Positions 30,851 to 47,111 of a stretch of DNA of 64,000 nt are shown here, in pieces (within the stretch, counting starts at the first letter, position 1; every line of letters starts with the position of its first letter). The position numbers were made by a program, and so were the translations under genes. A model generated the notes under the pieces. It had not been told where the DNA came from. It did not search any database and worked only from the letters and a program-made list of their open reading frames with translations. Source of the DNA: Leptospira tipperaryensis (GTDB taxonomy: Bacteria; Spirochaetota; Leptospiria; Leptospirales; Leptospiraceae); assembly GCF_001729245.1 (NCBI RefSeq), contig NZ_CP015217.1, positions 1,738,001 through 1,802,000 on the forward strand. Direction: 5' to 3'.

Positions 30851-31027
30851 ATGGAATTATCTTCAATCGGTCCTTCTTCGGGCGCTTCTCTTTCCGAGCT
30901 CCCATCGATTCAAAATTCGTCTTCTTCTCAGAATGTGATTTTGCAAGGCGCTCCCGAAAAACAGGAAGGAATCGTAGTTTCCGATCCGATCGCTTCCACG
31001 GGAAGTTTTGTAAACGTCGAAGCATAA
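30851..31027 (+). CDS. small Ser-rich hypothetical protein
   Basis: A 58-residue open frame from ATG 30851 (or from a TTG at 30824). It is rich in Ser, Pro and Gln with no hydrophobic segment. No clear ribosome site precedes either start and I recognise no family. It lies between the divergent tatA gene and the coiled-coil protein gene. Kept because codon use resembles neighbouring genes, but it may be spurious. Confidence 0.35.
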   Translation: MELSSIGPSSGASLSELPSIQNSSSSQNVILQGAPEKQEGIVVSDPIASTGSFVNVEA

Positions 31028-31189
31028 AGGGAATTTAATTTTTTTAAAAGAATGGCGTGGGCTTCCCGAAAAAGAAAGCCCGTAAAATTCTCTGAAAATG
31101 GGCCGATTCTCGGCGGTTGTATTCTTTGAACTCTTTGGAACTTACCGATACTTTCAATATACCAGATTTGGAAAAAGACTGATTTTAGT

Positions 31190-32005
<816 letters not shown>

Positions 32006-32006
32006 G

Positions 32007-32378
<372 letters not shown>

Positions 32379-32388
32379 CTCACAACTT

Positions 32389-34548
<2,160 letters not shown>

Positions 34549-34565
34549 ACGTTAGGGAGATTAGA

Positions 34566-35698
<1,133 letters not shown>

Positions 35699-35738
35699 TT
35701 AATTTCCAAAAGTTCCCGTCGAATAAAACGGGATAAAA

Positions 35739-36896
35739 ATGAATACCTGCCGCAAATCAGTTTTAGGAAGAATTCTTCCTACATTAATTCTTTCCATTGC
35801 CGGACTGGTTCCGGCGGGTTCTCTCTTCTCGCAAGTAACCTGTACGGGACAAGCTTGTTCTGTCATTCCGAGCAGCATTACTTCTCAGTTCAACGGACTG
35901 GAAAACGAGGTTCGAACCAAATACTTAAACGAAGTCGTCAAATCGATGGCCGATTCCGCACTTCTTACCAATATCAATTCTTCGATGATGGGTCCGGGAA
36001 CGATCAATCGATTTCAGGTGGGCGCTGGAATTTCGGGCGCGGGCACTAAGAACGACGATATTCAGATTCAGTATGCGGGGATCAATCTTCCGAATCTCCC
36101 GAACGGTGGAGCTTCCATCAGCCCTTCTTTTATGGCCGGAGTGAATCTGGGATGGTTGACCGCAAACGGTCCGTCCGATCAGGAAGAAGAAAAGAGAAGC
36201 TTCCTACATAGAATCAACATTTATGTTCACGGGTTTCAGGGAAAATTGGGTCAAGGCGATTTGAGATCCGCCAATTCCTCCGCCTCGAACGATTTTAAAC
36301 TCGCAGGAAATTTTAATTCTTTTGGAGCGACGGTTCGCTTTCAGCTCATTAAAGAACGTTATACACGTTTAGACTTTTTCGGTTTTACCGGGCTCAGCCT
36401 CGGACTCGGATTTCATAGCAAGACGGAAGAACTTTCCATGGGATATTCTCCGACTTCGATTCCGAAAGTCTCCTTTGGACCCGCTACAGGACGTTGGGAC
36501 GCAGACTTTCAGATGGATTATAAGGCAAAAACTCAGTCTCTTCCGATCGACATTCGAACGGGAGTTCGTCTTTTTTATCTTCTTACAATTTTTGCGGGAG
36601 CGGGAATTAGTCAGAACTCCGGAGGTTCCAGTATGAACCTTCTCGTCTCCGGACCTTTCGCACTCACCTTGGATGCGGCGGCCGCCGGGTTGCCTTACGA
36701 TTTCTTAAAGGGATATCAGAATACTTCCACGGGAAATCTTTCGATTCGCACTCATGGAGACGCCAAGGTAAAAGACAGCGTGAACTATTTGATTGGCGGT
36801 GTGGAGCTCAATCTACTCACATTCAAGATTCTTGTGGAAGGACTTGTATCCGAGAAGTTTTATTCTGCAAATGTGGGTGTGAAATTCGCGCTTTAG
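35739..36896 (+). CDS. putative outer-membrane beta-barrel protein
   Basis: A 385-residue protein with a signal peptide (LSIAGLVPAGSLFSQ) and a short Cys pair (CTGQAC) after it. The body has alternating amphipathic strands such as LDFFGFTGLSLGLGFHS and LPIDIRTGVRLFYLLTIFAGAGI, and ends in FYSANVGVKFAL with a terminal hydrophobic residue as in many barrel proteins. It resembles the generic Leptospira outer-membrane barrel class. I do not recognise the specific member. Confidence 0.68.
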   Translation: MNTCRKSVLGRILPTLILSIAGLVPAGSLFSQVTCTGQACSVIPSSITSQFNGLENEVRTKYLNEVVKSMADSALLTNINSSMMGPGTINRFQVGAGISGAGTKNDDIQIQYAGINLPNLPNGGASISPSFMAGVNLGWLTANGPSDQEEEKRSFLHRINIYVHGFQGKLGQGDLRSANSSASNDFKLAGNFNSFGATVRFQLIKERYTRLDFFGFTGLSLGLGFHSKTEELSMGYSPTSIPKVSFGPATGRWDADFQMDYKAKTQSLPIDIRTGVRLFYLLTIFAGAGISQNSGGSSMNLLVSGPFALTLDAAAAGLPYDFLKGYQNTSTGNLSIRTHGDAKVKDSVNYLIGGVELNLLTFKILVEGLVSEKFYSANVGVKFAL

Positions 36897-37178
36897 TTTC
36901 TACGGCACGGTTTTTGCATTCCTTTCTACAGATCAGTTTCAATTCGAACGAGGACATATAAAGATCCTCGTTTCGAAAGAATCTGGAATCTTCTTTAAAA
37001 CGGATTCTTTCGTGCTTTCCGATCGCTTTTAAGAAGATTCCTCTTCAAATTTGGAAAGAATTTCAAATTTTGATTCTTAAATTACGAATGGAAACTGTGA
37101 TTTTTATCGGCCTCATGAAAATGCGATTTATGAGGAGAATGCTTTAGAACTAAACAGAATGTGCTTGAGGAAACCGTT

Positions 37179-37790
37179 ATGATTCAAACAACTACAGAGT
37201 CTTCCATTCATATCTCTTGTATTCCGAGAGACGGATCCTATGCCCTCAAGGTAAATATTTCCAATAACGAGATCGGAATCATCTATCGAGTAACGGCCGC
37301 TCTTTTTGTAAGAGGTTGGACGATCGAGGAAGCCGTCGCGGAAACTTCGCAGGACGGATATATCAGCGATATTTTTATCATCAAAAACGTGGAGAATCTT
37401 CCGATGACTGACGAGATGCTTCAGGTCATTCACTCCGATTTGAAGGAGATGTTTTTTCAGGGAGTTTCCGTTCTCAATTACTTGGAAAAATTTCCGGAGA
37501 AGGCCGAATATCTAAAGAACAAGGAAAGATCTCAGATTGAACTTTTCTTGTTCAATTCTCATGGAAGCGATTGCACCGTGATGGATCTTAGAATGAAGGA
37601 TCGCCCCGGGATTATTTTTGAAGTGTCTCAGCTTCTCTTTCTGTATGGAATCGACATTCTTTCTTTCAAAGCGGTTACTGATTCGGGATCCGTTCGAGAT
37701 ACGTTTCTTTTAAGACTGGAAAACGGAAGTAAATTGGATGAAGGTCTTCATTTTGAACGATTGACCTTGGCTCTGAAAACGATTCTCTAA
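37179..37790 (+). CDS. double-ACT-domain protein (GlnD C-terminus-like)
   Basis: The start ATG 37179 follows TTGAGGAAA. The product of about 203 residues is little more than two ACT domains: residues 20-75 (ALKVNISNNEIGIIYRVTAALFVRGWTIEEA) and 130-190 (TVMDLRMKDRPGIIFEVSQLLFLYGIDI). This resembles the ligand-sensing tail of GlnD uridylyltransferase without its enzyme domain. ACT pairs usually bind amino acids and regulate partner proteins. No neighbour identifies the ligand. Confidence 0.85.
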   Translation: MIQTTTESSIHISCIPRDGSYALKVNISNNEIGIIYRVTAALFVRGWTIEEAVAETSQDGYISDIFIIKNVENLPMTDEMLQVIHSDLKEMFFQGVSVLNYLEKFPEKAEYLKNKERSQIELFLFNSHGSDCTVMDLRMKDRPGIIFEVSQLLFLYGIDILSFKAVTDSGSVRDTFLLRLENGSKLDEGLHFERLTLALKTIL

Positions 37791-37819
37791 AGAATTTTCT
37801 GAAAAATCTATCCACTTTG

Positions 37820-37857
37820 AAATCGGTCGGCTTGCATTAGAGAGCTTGCCGATTTTC
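37820..37857 (+). terminator. possible terminator after ACT-domain gene
   Basis: AAATCGG pairs with CCGATTT over a loop that can form an extra CGGC/GCCG stem; followed by TTCAAAAAA. Located 30 nt past the stop. Confidence 0.4.
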
Positions 37858-37972
37858 AAAAAATCTTCGACCTTACATTCGATTTGCCGCGAGCTTTTAC
37901 GGACCTTTCTTTTTAAGCAGATTCTATTCGTTTGTTCCGACAAAGTTTTTTTACGGAAAAATTGCTTGAAAA

Positions 37973-37987
37973 CGGACTTAAAGTCCG
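37973..37987. repeat. 15-bp palindrome, site 2
   Basis: CGGACTTAAAGTCCG, matching sites 1 and 3, in the convergent gap between the ACT and MFS genes. Confidence 0.8.
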
Positions 37988-38106
37988 CTACCAGTAAAAT
38001 TTACGGCAGGATCTACGAGTCATGAAAAATTACATTCAAGTTTTTGAATGTATTAAGTCGTTTTGATTTGTATGTCTACGCAAAACAAAATTTTTAGATA
38101 AAACTT

Positions 38107-39417
38107 CTAATCGTTTGTCTGCGAATGGGCGTGAACGGGTTGTTTTAATTTCCAGATCAGAAGTAAGAAAAAGAAACAGATGATTCCGGACGTGAGAAAG
38201 GAAATCGCAGGCCCTTTGCTAAAATAGATAAGACAAAACGCAAAAGGAGCCAATCCTCTTCCTAAAGAAGCCAGACTTCGAAACATTCCCAAGTTGGTTC
38301 CTTGTTCTTCTTTTCCCGAAACCAAAGAGACTAACGTGGAAAGAGAAGGGTGTAGGAGCGCGCTTCCCGAAGATAAAAAAGTCAAAGCGATAAAAAGCTG
38401 ATAAGAATTGGAAACAAAGTAGAGAAGTGCAAAACCCAACAAGAGAGAGAGCGAACCGGCTCTTACGAGACGTGTTTCTTTTACTTTACCGGAAAGTTTT
38501 CGGAAAACACCACCCTGGATGAGAACGATAATCATACCGATATAAACAAAGGTAAAACCGATCTCGCTCGGAGAGTAATTCAAAAATTGACTCAGATAAA
38601 AATTGATCGAGAATTCAAATCCCGAAAATGCAAAAACAAAGATAAAGTAGAGAAGGGAATACAAAACTACTTCTCTATTTTTGGAAGTAAAAACTCCCAG
38701 AATCGGATGAGTCTTTTTATGAGTCGTCGTCGCCTGTGGATCCGTTTTTAACGTTTCTCGAAACCAGAAAAGAATCATCAAAAGATTGAGAAAGGCGACG
38801 ACTGTCGCAGCAAGAGCGGAAGCAGGAAAGGCAGTCAGAGTGATTTCCGGAAACATGAGCTCAATAAAACTCAAGTCCACTTTCGCAAAGAGTCCACCGA
38901 TCGGTGGACCTGCGATAAAACCCAAGCCCACACCGGCGCCGATCAATCCCATTCCTTTGGCGCGATCTTTTTCGCTCGTGATATCTGCCATCGCTGCGGA
39001 GGCAACGGAAATGTTTCCACCCATCATCCCCGTGATGACTCTGGAAAAAACGAATAGGGAAAAACTTCCCGAAAAAAGCCAAACCGCATAACCGAAAAAA
39101 CTTCCGAGACTTGTAAAAACAAGAATCGGTTTTCTTCCGATACGATCCGAAATTCTTCCCCAGATCGGTGCAAAGGCAAATTGTAAAAGGGAATAAAGGC
39201 TCGCGACGATTCCACCGAAGAGGGCCACAAATAAAGACCAATCTCCTCCGGAAGCTTCCATAAGAATTCTTGTAAGATCCGTGAATTTATCTAAGACCGG
39301 ATCGCCGGATTTTGCGAGGAATATCTTAAGGGTTTCGGGAAAGATGGGAAAGATTACGGAGAATCCCATCATATCGATGAAGACTGTAAAAAAAAGTACG
39401 AAGGATAGTTTATTCAT
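38107..39417 (-). CDS. MFS transporter (TetA/multidrug-type)
   Basis: A 436-residue protein with twelve predicted transmembrane helices. The N-terminal VFIDMMGFSVIFPIFP and loop 2-3 motif GRISDRIGRKPILVF (about residue 90) are typical of the drug:H+ antiporter-1 group. A longer than usual segment between helices 1 and 2 (residues 30-60) is present. It exports small molecules using the proton gradient; the substrate is unknown. It is downstream of the phasin-like gene on the same strand. Confidence 0.87.
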   Translation of the reverse strand: MNKLSFVLFFTVFIDMMGFSVIFPIFPETLKIFLAKSGDPVLDKFTDLTRILMEASGGDWSLFVALFGGIVASLYSLLQFAFAPIWGRISDRIGRKPILVFTSLGSFFGYAVWLFSGSFSLFVFSRVITGMMGGNISVASAAMADITSEKDRAKGMGLIGAGVGLGFIAGPPIGGLFAKVDLSFIELMFPEITLTAFPASALAATVVAFLNLLMILFWFRETLKTDPQATTTHKKTHPILGVFTSKNREVVLYSLLYFIFVFAFSGFEFSINFYLSQFLNYSPSEIGFTFVYIGMIIVLIQGGVFRKLSGKVKETRLVRAGSLSLLLGFALLYFVSNSYQLFIALTFLSSGSALLHPSLSTLVSLVSGKEEQGTNLGMFRSLASLGRGLAPFAFCLIYFSKGPAISFLTSGIICFFFLLLIWKLKQPVHAHSQTND

Positions 39418-39493
39418 GCTCAGGAAGAATGGCCTGAAAACAATACTCTTTCAAGCCATCCGCCTTGTCTCAACATTTTCAAAAAAAGGAAAG

Positions 39494-39853
39494 TTATTGT
39501 TTTCTACTCAAGAGCTGCTTCAGTTCATCCAGAGTTGTTCTTGCGGCGGCCTTGAATTGTTCCGGAATGGAAGATTCGATTTCCGCGGAAAGACGAATGA
39601 AATTCTCCTGAAGTTTGACAAGAGCTTCCTGTCTTCCTTCTCCACTTTTGGAAAGAATTTCGGTCGCGTCCTGAACGGTTTTATTGAGAAGTTCGCGAAC
39701 TTGATTTGCTTTAAAGCTCTGGTTCGCTTCTCCCTTTTCTCTGAGTTCTTGGTAGATCTTGTCTAGTTCGGCCAAGGATTGTTTGACTCTTCCTTCTCCG
39801 TTTTGAAACAACGCGATTCCGGCGTTAAGAATGTCCATCAGTAGTTTTTCCAA
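39494..39853 (-). CDS. phasin-like helical protein
   Basis: A 119-residue, entirely helical protein with heptad-like spacing. GIALFQNGEGRVKQSLAELDKIYQEL and NKTVQDATEILSKSGEGRQEALVKLQ match the layout of the phasin-related family found in Leptospira and other bacteria. Phasins coat polyhydroxyalkanoate granules, but members in species without such granules have unknown roles. No signal peptide. An alternative start is the Met at residue 7. Confidence 0.75.
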   Translation of the reverse strand: MEKLLMDILNAGIALFQNGEGRVKQSLAELDKIYQELREKGEANQSFKANQVRELLNKTVQDATEILSKSGEGRQEALVKLQENFIRLSAEIESSIPEQFKAAARTTLDELKQLLSRKQ

Positions 39854-39955
39854 TCTGCTTCTCCTCTCAATCGGAATTCAAAAATCGAATTCGATCTTTA
39901 TTTTTTCGAACTTTTGCACCGATTCTATCGGGCTCTTTTTATTCTTTCGAGTAAA

Positions 39956-40528
<573 letters not shown>

Positions 40529-40583
40529 TCCCTTTGGAGGCTATCTTTGCAAACCTTTGGTGTCAAATGCTTTCCCGCAGAAA

Positions 40584-42455
<1,872 letters not shown>

Positions 42456-43154
42456 ACTGGTGTCAGAATTGTTAGTAAAAACTTCTCTGCCAACCTGGAT
42501 TTAAAGTTTTTGAATCTTTTTAAAGGAAATATTTTGCGAAAATAAATAGGCAATAAGTGTTATTTGAGAATTTTTCGTCCGAGTTTTCGAGTGAATTTGA
42601 TAAGCGAAATGTGAGGGTTTGCGTAGGGTTTCCATTTTAATCAAATCATTCGGGCACTCTATGCAAGATTTCGAATTTTTATCAGGAAGAAGATCGATTC
42701 GCAATTTATAAATATGGGTGGCTGATTTTTTTCAGGTCTCGATTCTTTTGTCAGGAATGCCTCGTATCATTTTGTTAAGCGAAAATCTTTAACTGGACAA
42801 AAAAATAGATTCATCTTTTTGAATTCGATTTTAGGATCCTTTCGGAAGATCGATTGAAGGCTAAAAGATTTTTTTGAGAAGGGAAATTAAGGACTGAAGG
42901 GTTTGGATCGAATCGATTCCAAAGGTTACTTTGATTCCATCGAGGCCGATTCGTTCGATTTGAAACGGCAATGTCAGTTCATTTTTTCATCCTCGGAGGG
43001 TTTTGGTTTTCTGTGGGTTTTCTTTTCTTGCGTGAGATCTCGTTTTCTATTGAGTGAGAATGTCGTAAGTCCTACGTTTTACTGTGAAAGTCGCGGAGGG
43101 ACCCCGCTCTCATTGCATAACCTTTACCACAAATTGAGGGAATCTTAAGATGAA

Positions 43155-43299
43155 CTGTCGGAACTACGACAACTCTCCGTGAAAACGCGCGCCCCACCCA
43201 AATTTTGGGCGGAGGGGCGGGTGGTGGAAAAATTCCGGAAACTTTCCTATATCACAAAATTCTAATTTTGCAAGAAAAAAGTCCCGTGTAGGAACTCTA
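43155..43299 (-). repeat. dispersed repeat, copy C
   Basis: Read on the minus strand it runs from GAGTTCCTACACGGGAC to GTCGTAGTTCCGACAG. Its central 105 nt are nearly identical to copy B at 28252-28398; it is in inverted orientation relative to B. Confidence 0.85.
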
Positions 43300-43459
43300 A
43301 CAAAATCCCTTCCTCGTGGGACGATTCTCGTTACAGTTCTTCTCAACTTGCGGGTAAAGGTGATGCTCATTGGGTGGAGGAGGCGGGCTCGCGTGAAAAA
43401 ATCGGCAAATTTTTCTCTATCAGAAAATCATTCTTTTCTCAACTCAAACTTTCGCTCTT

Positions 43460-43482
43460 CAGTTGTCGGAACTCCGACAACT
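43460..43482. repeat. perfect inverted repeat CAGTTGTCGG-act-CCGACAACTG
   Basis: Ten-base arms around a 3-nt spacer. The arm sequence matches the GTCGGAACTACGAC end of the dispersed repeat, so this may be a solo repeat end or a remnant of two repeat copies head-to-head. Confidence 0.6.
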
Positions 43483-43567
43483 GGATTCTATAAATACTTC
43501 TCGATGGGAACTGGGAGAGCAACGTAATTTGAAATTGGATTTTGTTTTAAGGAAGGCTTTACTCCAT

Positions 43568-43655
43568 TGGGCCCAGAAGATGAATTCCGACCCATAGGGA
43601 GGAATTCGCTGAGTTCTCTTGAACCTTCGGGCGGAAAATAGGAGCCTGCTGAATT
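43568..43655 (-). pseudogene. decayed tRNA(CAU) copy interrupted by 38-nt hairpin
   Basis: Plus-strand GGGCCCAGAAG (acceptor and T-stem) is followed by the 38-nt hairpin insert at 43580-43617 and then CTTGAACCTTCG (rest of the T arm). Beyond that only a weak remnant of the anticodon arm is recognisable (GGAGCCTGCTG against GAGTCTGCCG). The anticodon triplet and D arm are lost. Upstream flank AAGGCTTTACTCCATT is shared with the other broken copy. Confidence 0.65.
43580..43617 (+). repeat. 38-nt hairpin element, copy 1
   Basis: Stem GAATTCC / GGAATTC around GACCCATAGGGA, preceded by AT and followed by GCTGAGTTCT. Inserted in the T loop of the first broken tRNA. Confidence 0.75.
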
Positions 43656-43694
43656 CGGACTTGCCGTTTGGCAGTTTTTCGTCGTAAGCGGATA

Positions 43695-43732
43695 GAAACT
43701 CAGCAGATTCTTCCCTATGGGTCAGAATCTAT
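43695..43732 (-). repeat. 38-nt hairpin element, copy 3 (inverted)
   Basis: Minus-strand reading: AT, stem AGATTCT, loop GACCCATAGGGA, stem AGAATCT, tail GCTGAGTTTC. Same length, loop and tail as copies 1 and 2, with different but still perfectly paired stem bases. It is not inside a tRNA. Confidence 0.75.
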
Positions 43733-43741
43733 CACGGCGTC

Positions 43742-43822
43742 TTTTTCGTGCTCTCGCCATCCGTGGCTCGAGTCGCCTTTGTTACGCTCTCTATGGATCG
43801 CTACAAAGGCTCTCACGAAAAA
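43742..43822 (+). repeat. 81-nt fold-back element, possible three-way junction
   Basis: The outer stem TTTTTCGTG / CACGAAAAA encloses a small hairpin GCCA-tccg-TGGC and a longer one whose arms are CCTTTGTTACGC and GCTACAAAGG. No protein coding is apparent. It could be a structured RNA or a miniature fold-back repeat lying between two tRNA copies. Confidence 0.5.
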
Positions 43823-43894
43823 TCTTCAAGTCCATCTGGGCGACTTTAGTTTAAGTTTAAAGATTGAGTTTGAAGAAAGAAAAGGTCTTCTCCA

Positions 43895-43973
<79 letters not shown>

Positions 43974-44072
43974 AGTTTCCAGTTTTTCTGGGAAGTCTTG
44001 TTCTTCAAGTGAATTTCTACAAGAAGTTGCATTCAGAGGTTTGAATTTAAAAAGAGGAAGGCTTTACTCCAT

Positions 44073-44196
<124 letters not shown>

Positions 44197-44242
44197 TTTT
44201 CCGAGAAGACTTCTTCTTCAAGTGAATTTCTTTTGTAAGGAT

Positions 44243-44767
44243 TTAAAAAGAATCTTGAGAAATCGGTTCGAGAAAGTTTTTCGGAGTTTGAAAAAAGTCA
44301 GAGATCGTTTTGTTCTCAGAATCGAAAGCGAGGTAGATCGAGACGATCTTTTCTTTTTTTTGAAAGAGATAATAACGAACCGTGAGTGGATTCCCCGCAA
44401 CAATTTCTTTTCTTTCGGCTCCGATGCCGAGCATCCCGCCCAGTTTGGGGATGGTGAAGTTTTTGGAATTCGGGAACAAATCTTTCAGGAGCGACTCTAA
44501 AGATTCTTCTCGTAAGGGGCCTTCCCATTCTCGAAGGATTAACATCCAAGCCCTTCCTTGAGTTGGAATTACTTTCCAGTGATTTCCGTTTCCGTTTGTT
44601 TTGACTTCCCCTTTTTCCGGAAAACGGATTTTCAAAAGATTCAAAACAAAGGGAGTGGACGGAGAGTAATAAGCAAGATTTGGATCCAACGGATCTAAGG
44701 CCGGAGTCTCTGAGAAAGACAAAAAACAAAAAAGAAAAAGAATCAGACTTTTAGTATATGATTTCAT
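44243..44767 (-). CDS. secreted protein of unknown function
   Basis: The frame is open to 44800, but ATG 44767 gives a clean signal peptide ([18 protein letters not shown]). The mature part of about 155 residues is a single mixed domain; no family is recognised. The start overlaps the upstream gene's end by 17 nt, so it belongs to the operon running from the response regulator at 46997. Likely periplasmic. Confidence 0.72.
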   Translation of the reverse strand: MKSYTKSLILFLFCFLSFSETPALDPLDPNLAYYSPSTPFVLNLLKIRFPEKGEVKTNGNGNHWKVIPTQGRAWMLILREWEGPLREESLESLLKDLFPNSKNFTIPKLGGMLGIGAERKEIVAGNPLTVRYYLFQKKEKIVSIYLAFDSENKTISDFFQTPKNFLEPISQDSF

Positions 44768-45257
44768 CCAGAGCGAGTTCTCTAAATTCTCCCAGATCAT
44801 AAACCGGGATGGAGAATCTTCCTTTTTTGTCTTCGAGTGTGACTTCGGAGGCTTTTTTGAAAAGTGGAATCGTGGAAACCTGATAGACGATCATTCCTTC
44901 CCATCTTCCTCTTACTTCATAGGCCGCGCCTTCGGCGAGTTTTCGAACCATTCTCGCCCGCGACTTGTCGAATTTATTAATTCTATATTTGTAATATACG
45001 GTTTCTCCGTTCCAGTCGTAAAAGACCGCGTAGTTTCCTTTCAGTTCTTGGAAGAATAATTTGATCGTCTCCGGAAAATTGGAGGATTCGGTAGTTAAGG
45101 ATTCTTTAATGTCTGCTACTCTTTTTTCGTCAAAAGAAATAGAACTCCGATAAGTCGCCGCGGCTCTGTGGACTTCTTGCGCAGAAAAGCCGGAGATACA
45201 AACAAAAAAGAGGATCAAAACGATCCCCTTTTTGGATTTCAGAATTTTAGAATTCAA
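44751..45257 (-). CDS. secreted protein of unknown function
   Basis: A 168-residue protein with a signal peptide ([17 protein letters not shown]). The mature domain is charged and beta-rich ([28 protein letters not shown]). The start overlaps the stop of the HEAT-repeat gene and the end overlaps the next gene, suggesting tight translational coupling. No family recognised. Confidence 0.75.
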   Translation of the reverse strand: MNSKILKSKKGIVLILFFVCISGFSAQEVHRAAATYRSSISFDEKRVADIKESLTTESSNFPETIKLFFQELKGNYAVFYDWNGETVYYKYRINKFDKSRARMVRKLAEGAAYEVRGRWEGMIVYQVSTIPLFKKASEVTLEDKKGRFSIPVYDLGEFRELALDEIIY

Positions 45258-46489
45258 ATTCCGTCCTCTAATTCTTCCGCTTCTCCTTTTCCACCAGGGG
45301 AAGCGCCTCCGCCTCCGGAAGAAGGTGAACTTCCGCCGTCGGAAGGAGCGGTAGAAGTTCCGGGAATCGGAGAAGGATCCCCCGAGCGAATCGGTCTTTC
45401 TCTGTTTCCCGCTTTGTATTTTGGAGAATCGGATTCTTTCAGATCGATATCGCTTCCGGATTCTCCTTTTTTCAATTTCTCTATGGCCATCTTCGCGGCT
45501 TTTTTTACTTTTTCACTCGGATCTCTCTGAGCCTTATATTCTAAAATTTCAAGAACTGACATATCTCCTGTGTCGGTGAGATGTTTGATCGCTCTGAGTC
45601 TCACGACCGGATCGTCGTCTCTTGCGTAAGCATACAATTCTTCTAATATATCCTTGTCTCCCATGGAAACAAGAGCGGTGATCGAATGGATTTTCAGAGG
45701 CTGGTAGTCTTTTACTTCGTTCTTACTTTTGATATTTCGGATCTTATCCAATTCTTCTTTGATCGTAGGCATGGAAGAAAGAGCTTTCATTTTTCCTAAT
45801 GAACTTACGGAAAAACTTCTTAAGGTAATCGGCTCTTTTGCGTCCTTGTAAATTTCAAGAAGAGCGCCTTCCGCTTTTTTATCCTTATTCTTCCCAAAGA
45901 AGAGGGCGATCTGAGCGCGGATTTCCGGATCGTTGAAATTTTCGTTGAGTCTTGCGAGAAGAAACGTGGAAGCCTCGTCTTGAGGAGGAAATTCTCCGAG
46001 TGCGTCCAGAACTCCGACTGTGAGATTCGAGTTTTTTGTAAAATCCTGCGTTTTTAGAATCTCAAAAAGAATGGGAGCGCCTTTTTCGAGTTTTAGTTTT
46101 TTTGTCGCGTAGATCGATTCTCTCTGAATGTCCGGTTGTTCACTTTTTAAAAGTTTAAGAATTTGATCGCTGAACTGTGAAAGTTTGAGATCGGAAACCG
46201 TTCGGATCGCGTAGACTTTCATCATCCAGTCCGGATCTTTTTCCAAAATTTTTCCAAGCTGGTCTATTAGAACTCCGGAATGTTCGGGAGGAAAGTCCTC
46301 CAACTCCCGAAGAGCCATCGCCCTTTCCTTTGTGGTTCCGAATTTGAGAACCTGAAGAAGGATGTCCTTCTTTTTTAGGATCTGTTCTTCCGAAAGTTGT
46401 TTAGCGGGTTTGGATTGAGGAGCTGAGAAAACCGTCTGACTTATAAAAAAAATCAGAAGAGTATATGCAAAAAAATGAATGTATTTCAC
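45254..46489 (-). CDS. HEAT-repeat secreted protein
   Basis: HEAT-like helical repeats run over residues about 40-350, for example [49 protein letters not shown] and [18 protein letters not shown] Gly/Ser/Pro-rich tail follows. I place the start at GTG 46489 because it yields a signal peptide ([20 protein letters not shown]) and clears the response-regulator gene. The frame is open to 46573, but an upstream start would bury the signal. HEAT arrays bind proteins; the partner is unknown. Confidence 0.8.
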   Translation of the reverse strand: MKYIHFFAYTLLIFFISQTVFSAPQSKPAKQLSEEQILKKKDILLQVLKFGTTKERAMALRELEDFPPEHSGVLIDQLGKILEKDPDWMMKVYAIRTVSDLKLSQFSDQILKLLKSEQPDIQRESIYATKKLKLEKGAPILFEILKTQDFTKNSNLTVGVLDALGEFPPQDEASTFLLARLNENFNDPEIRAQIALFFGKNKDKKAEGALLEIYKDAKEPITLRSFSVSSLGKMKALSSMPTIKEELDKIRNIKSKNEVKDYQPLKIHSITALVSMGDKDILEELYAYARDDDPVVRLRAIKHLTDTGDMSVLEILEYKAQRDPSEKVKKAAKMAIEKLKKGESGSDIDLKESDSPKYKAGNRERPIRSGDPSPIPGTSTAPSDGGSSPSSGGGGASPGGKGEAEELEDGI

Positions 46490-46514
46490 AAAGTTTGAAA
46501 CTTTTTTTTTCGGA

Positions 46515-47002
<488 letters not shown>

Positions 47003-47111
47003 CGTTCCCATACCGGAAAGTCTCTTCAGAAGGAGAATTGCGTCGCTTTCTCTGAAAATGTCAAGAGGTTATATCGATCGTCGCGAGAATTACTCAAAGA
47101 AGAATCCGGAC

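Larger units (their letters stand above)
37791..38106. other. intergenic stretch, 316 bp
   Basis: Convergent gap between the ACT and MFS genes. It contains a hairpin at 37820-37857 and the second CGGACTTAAAGTCCG palindrome at 37973-37987. No gene seen. Confidence 0.5.
42456..43567. other. gene-free stretch, about 1.1 kb, with dispersed repeats
   Basis: No convincing protein gene. It contains repeat copy C (43155-43299), repeat-like fragments near 43055-43110 and 43310-43440, and a 10+3+10 inverted repeat at 43460-43482. A short plus frame at 42903-43148 lacks a ribosome site and recognisable content. The stretch looks like an accumulation zone for small repeats beside the tRNA cluster. Confidence 0.65.

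Noticed and set aside
42903..43148. Plus-strand open frame in the gene-free stretch before the tRNAs
   Set aside because: Low-complexity composition, no ribosome site, and partial overlap with repeat-like sequence.
42456..43567. Remnant of an insertion sequence
   Set aside because: No transposase-like peptide, no terminal inverted repeats enclosing the stretch; the repeats are explained by the dispersed element.
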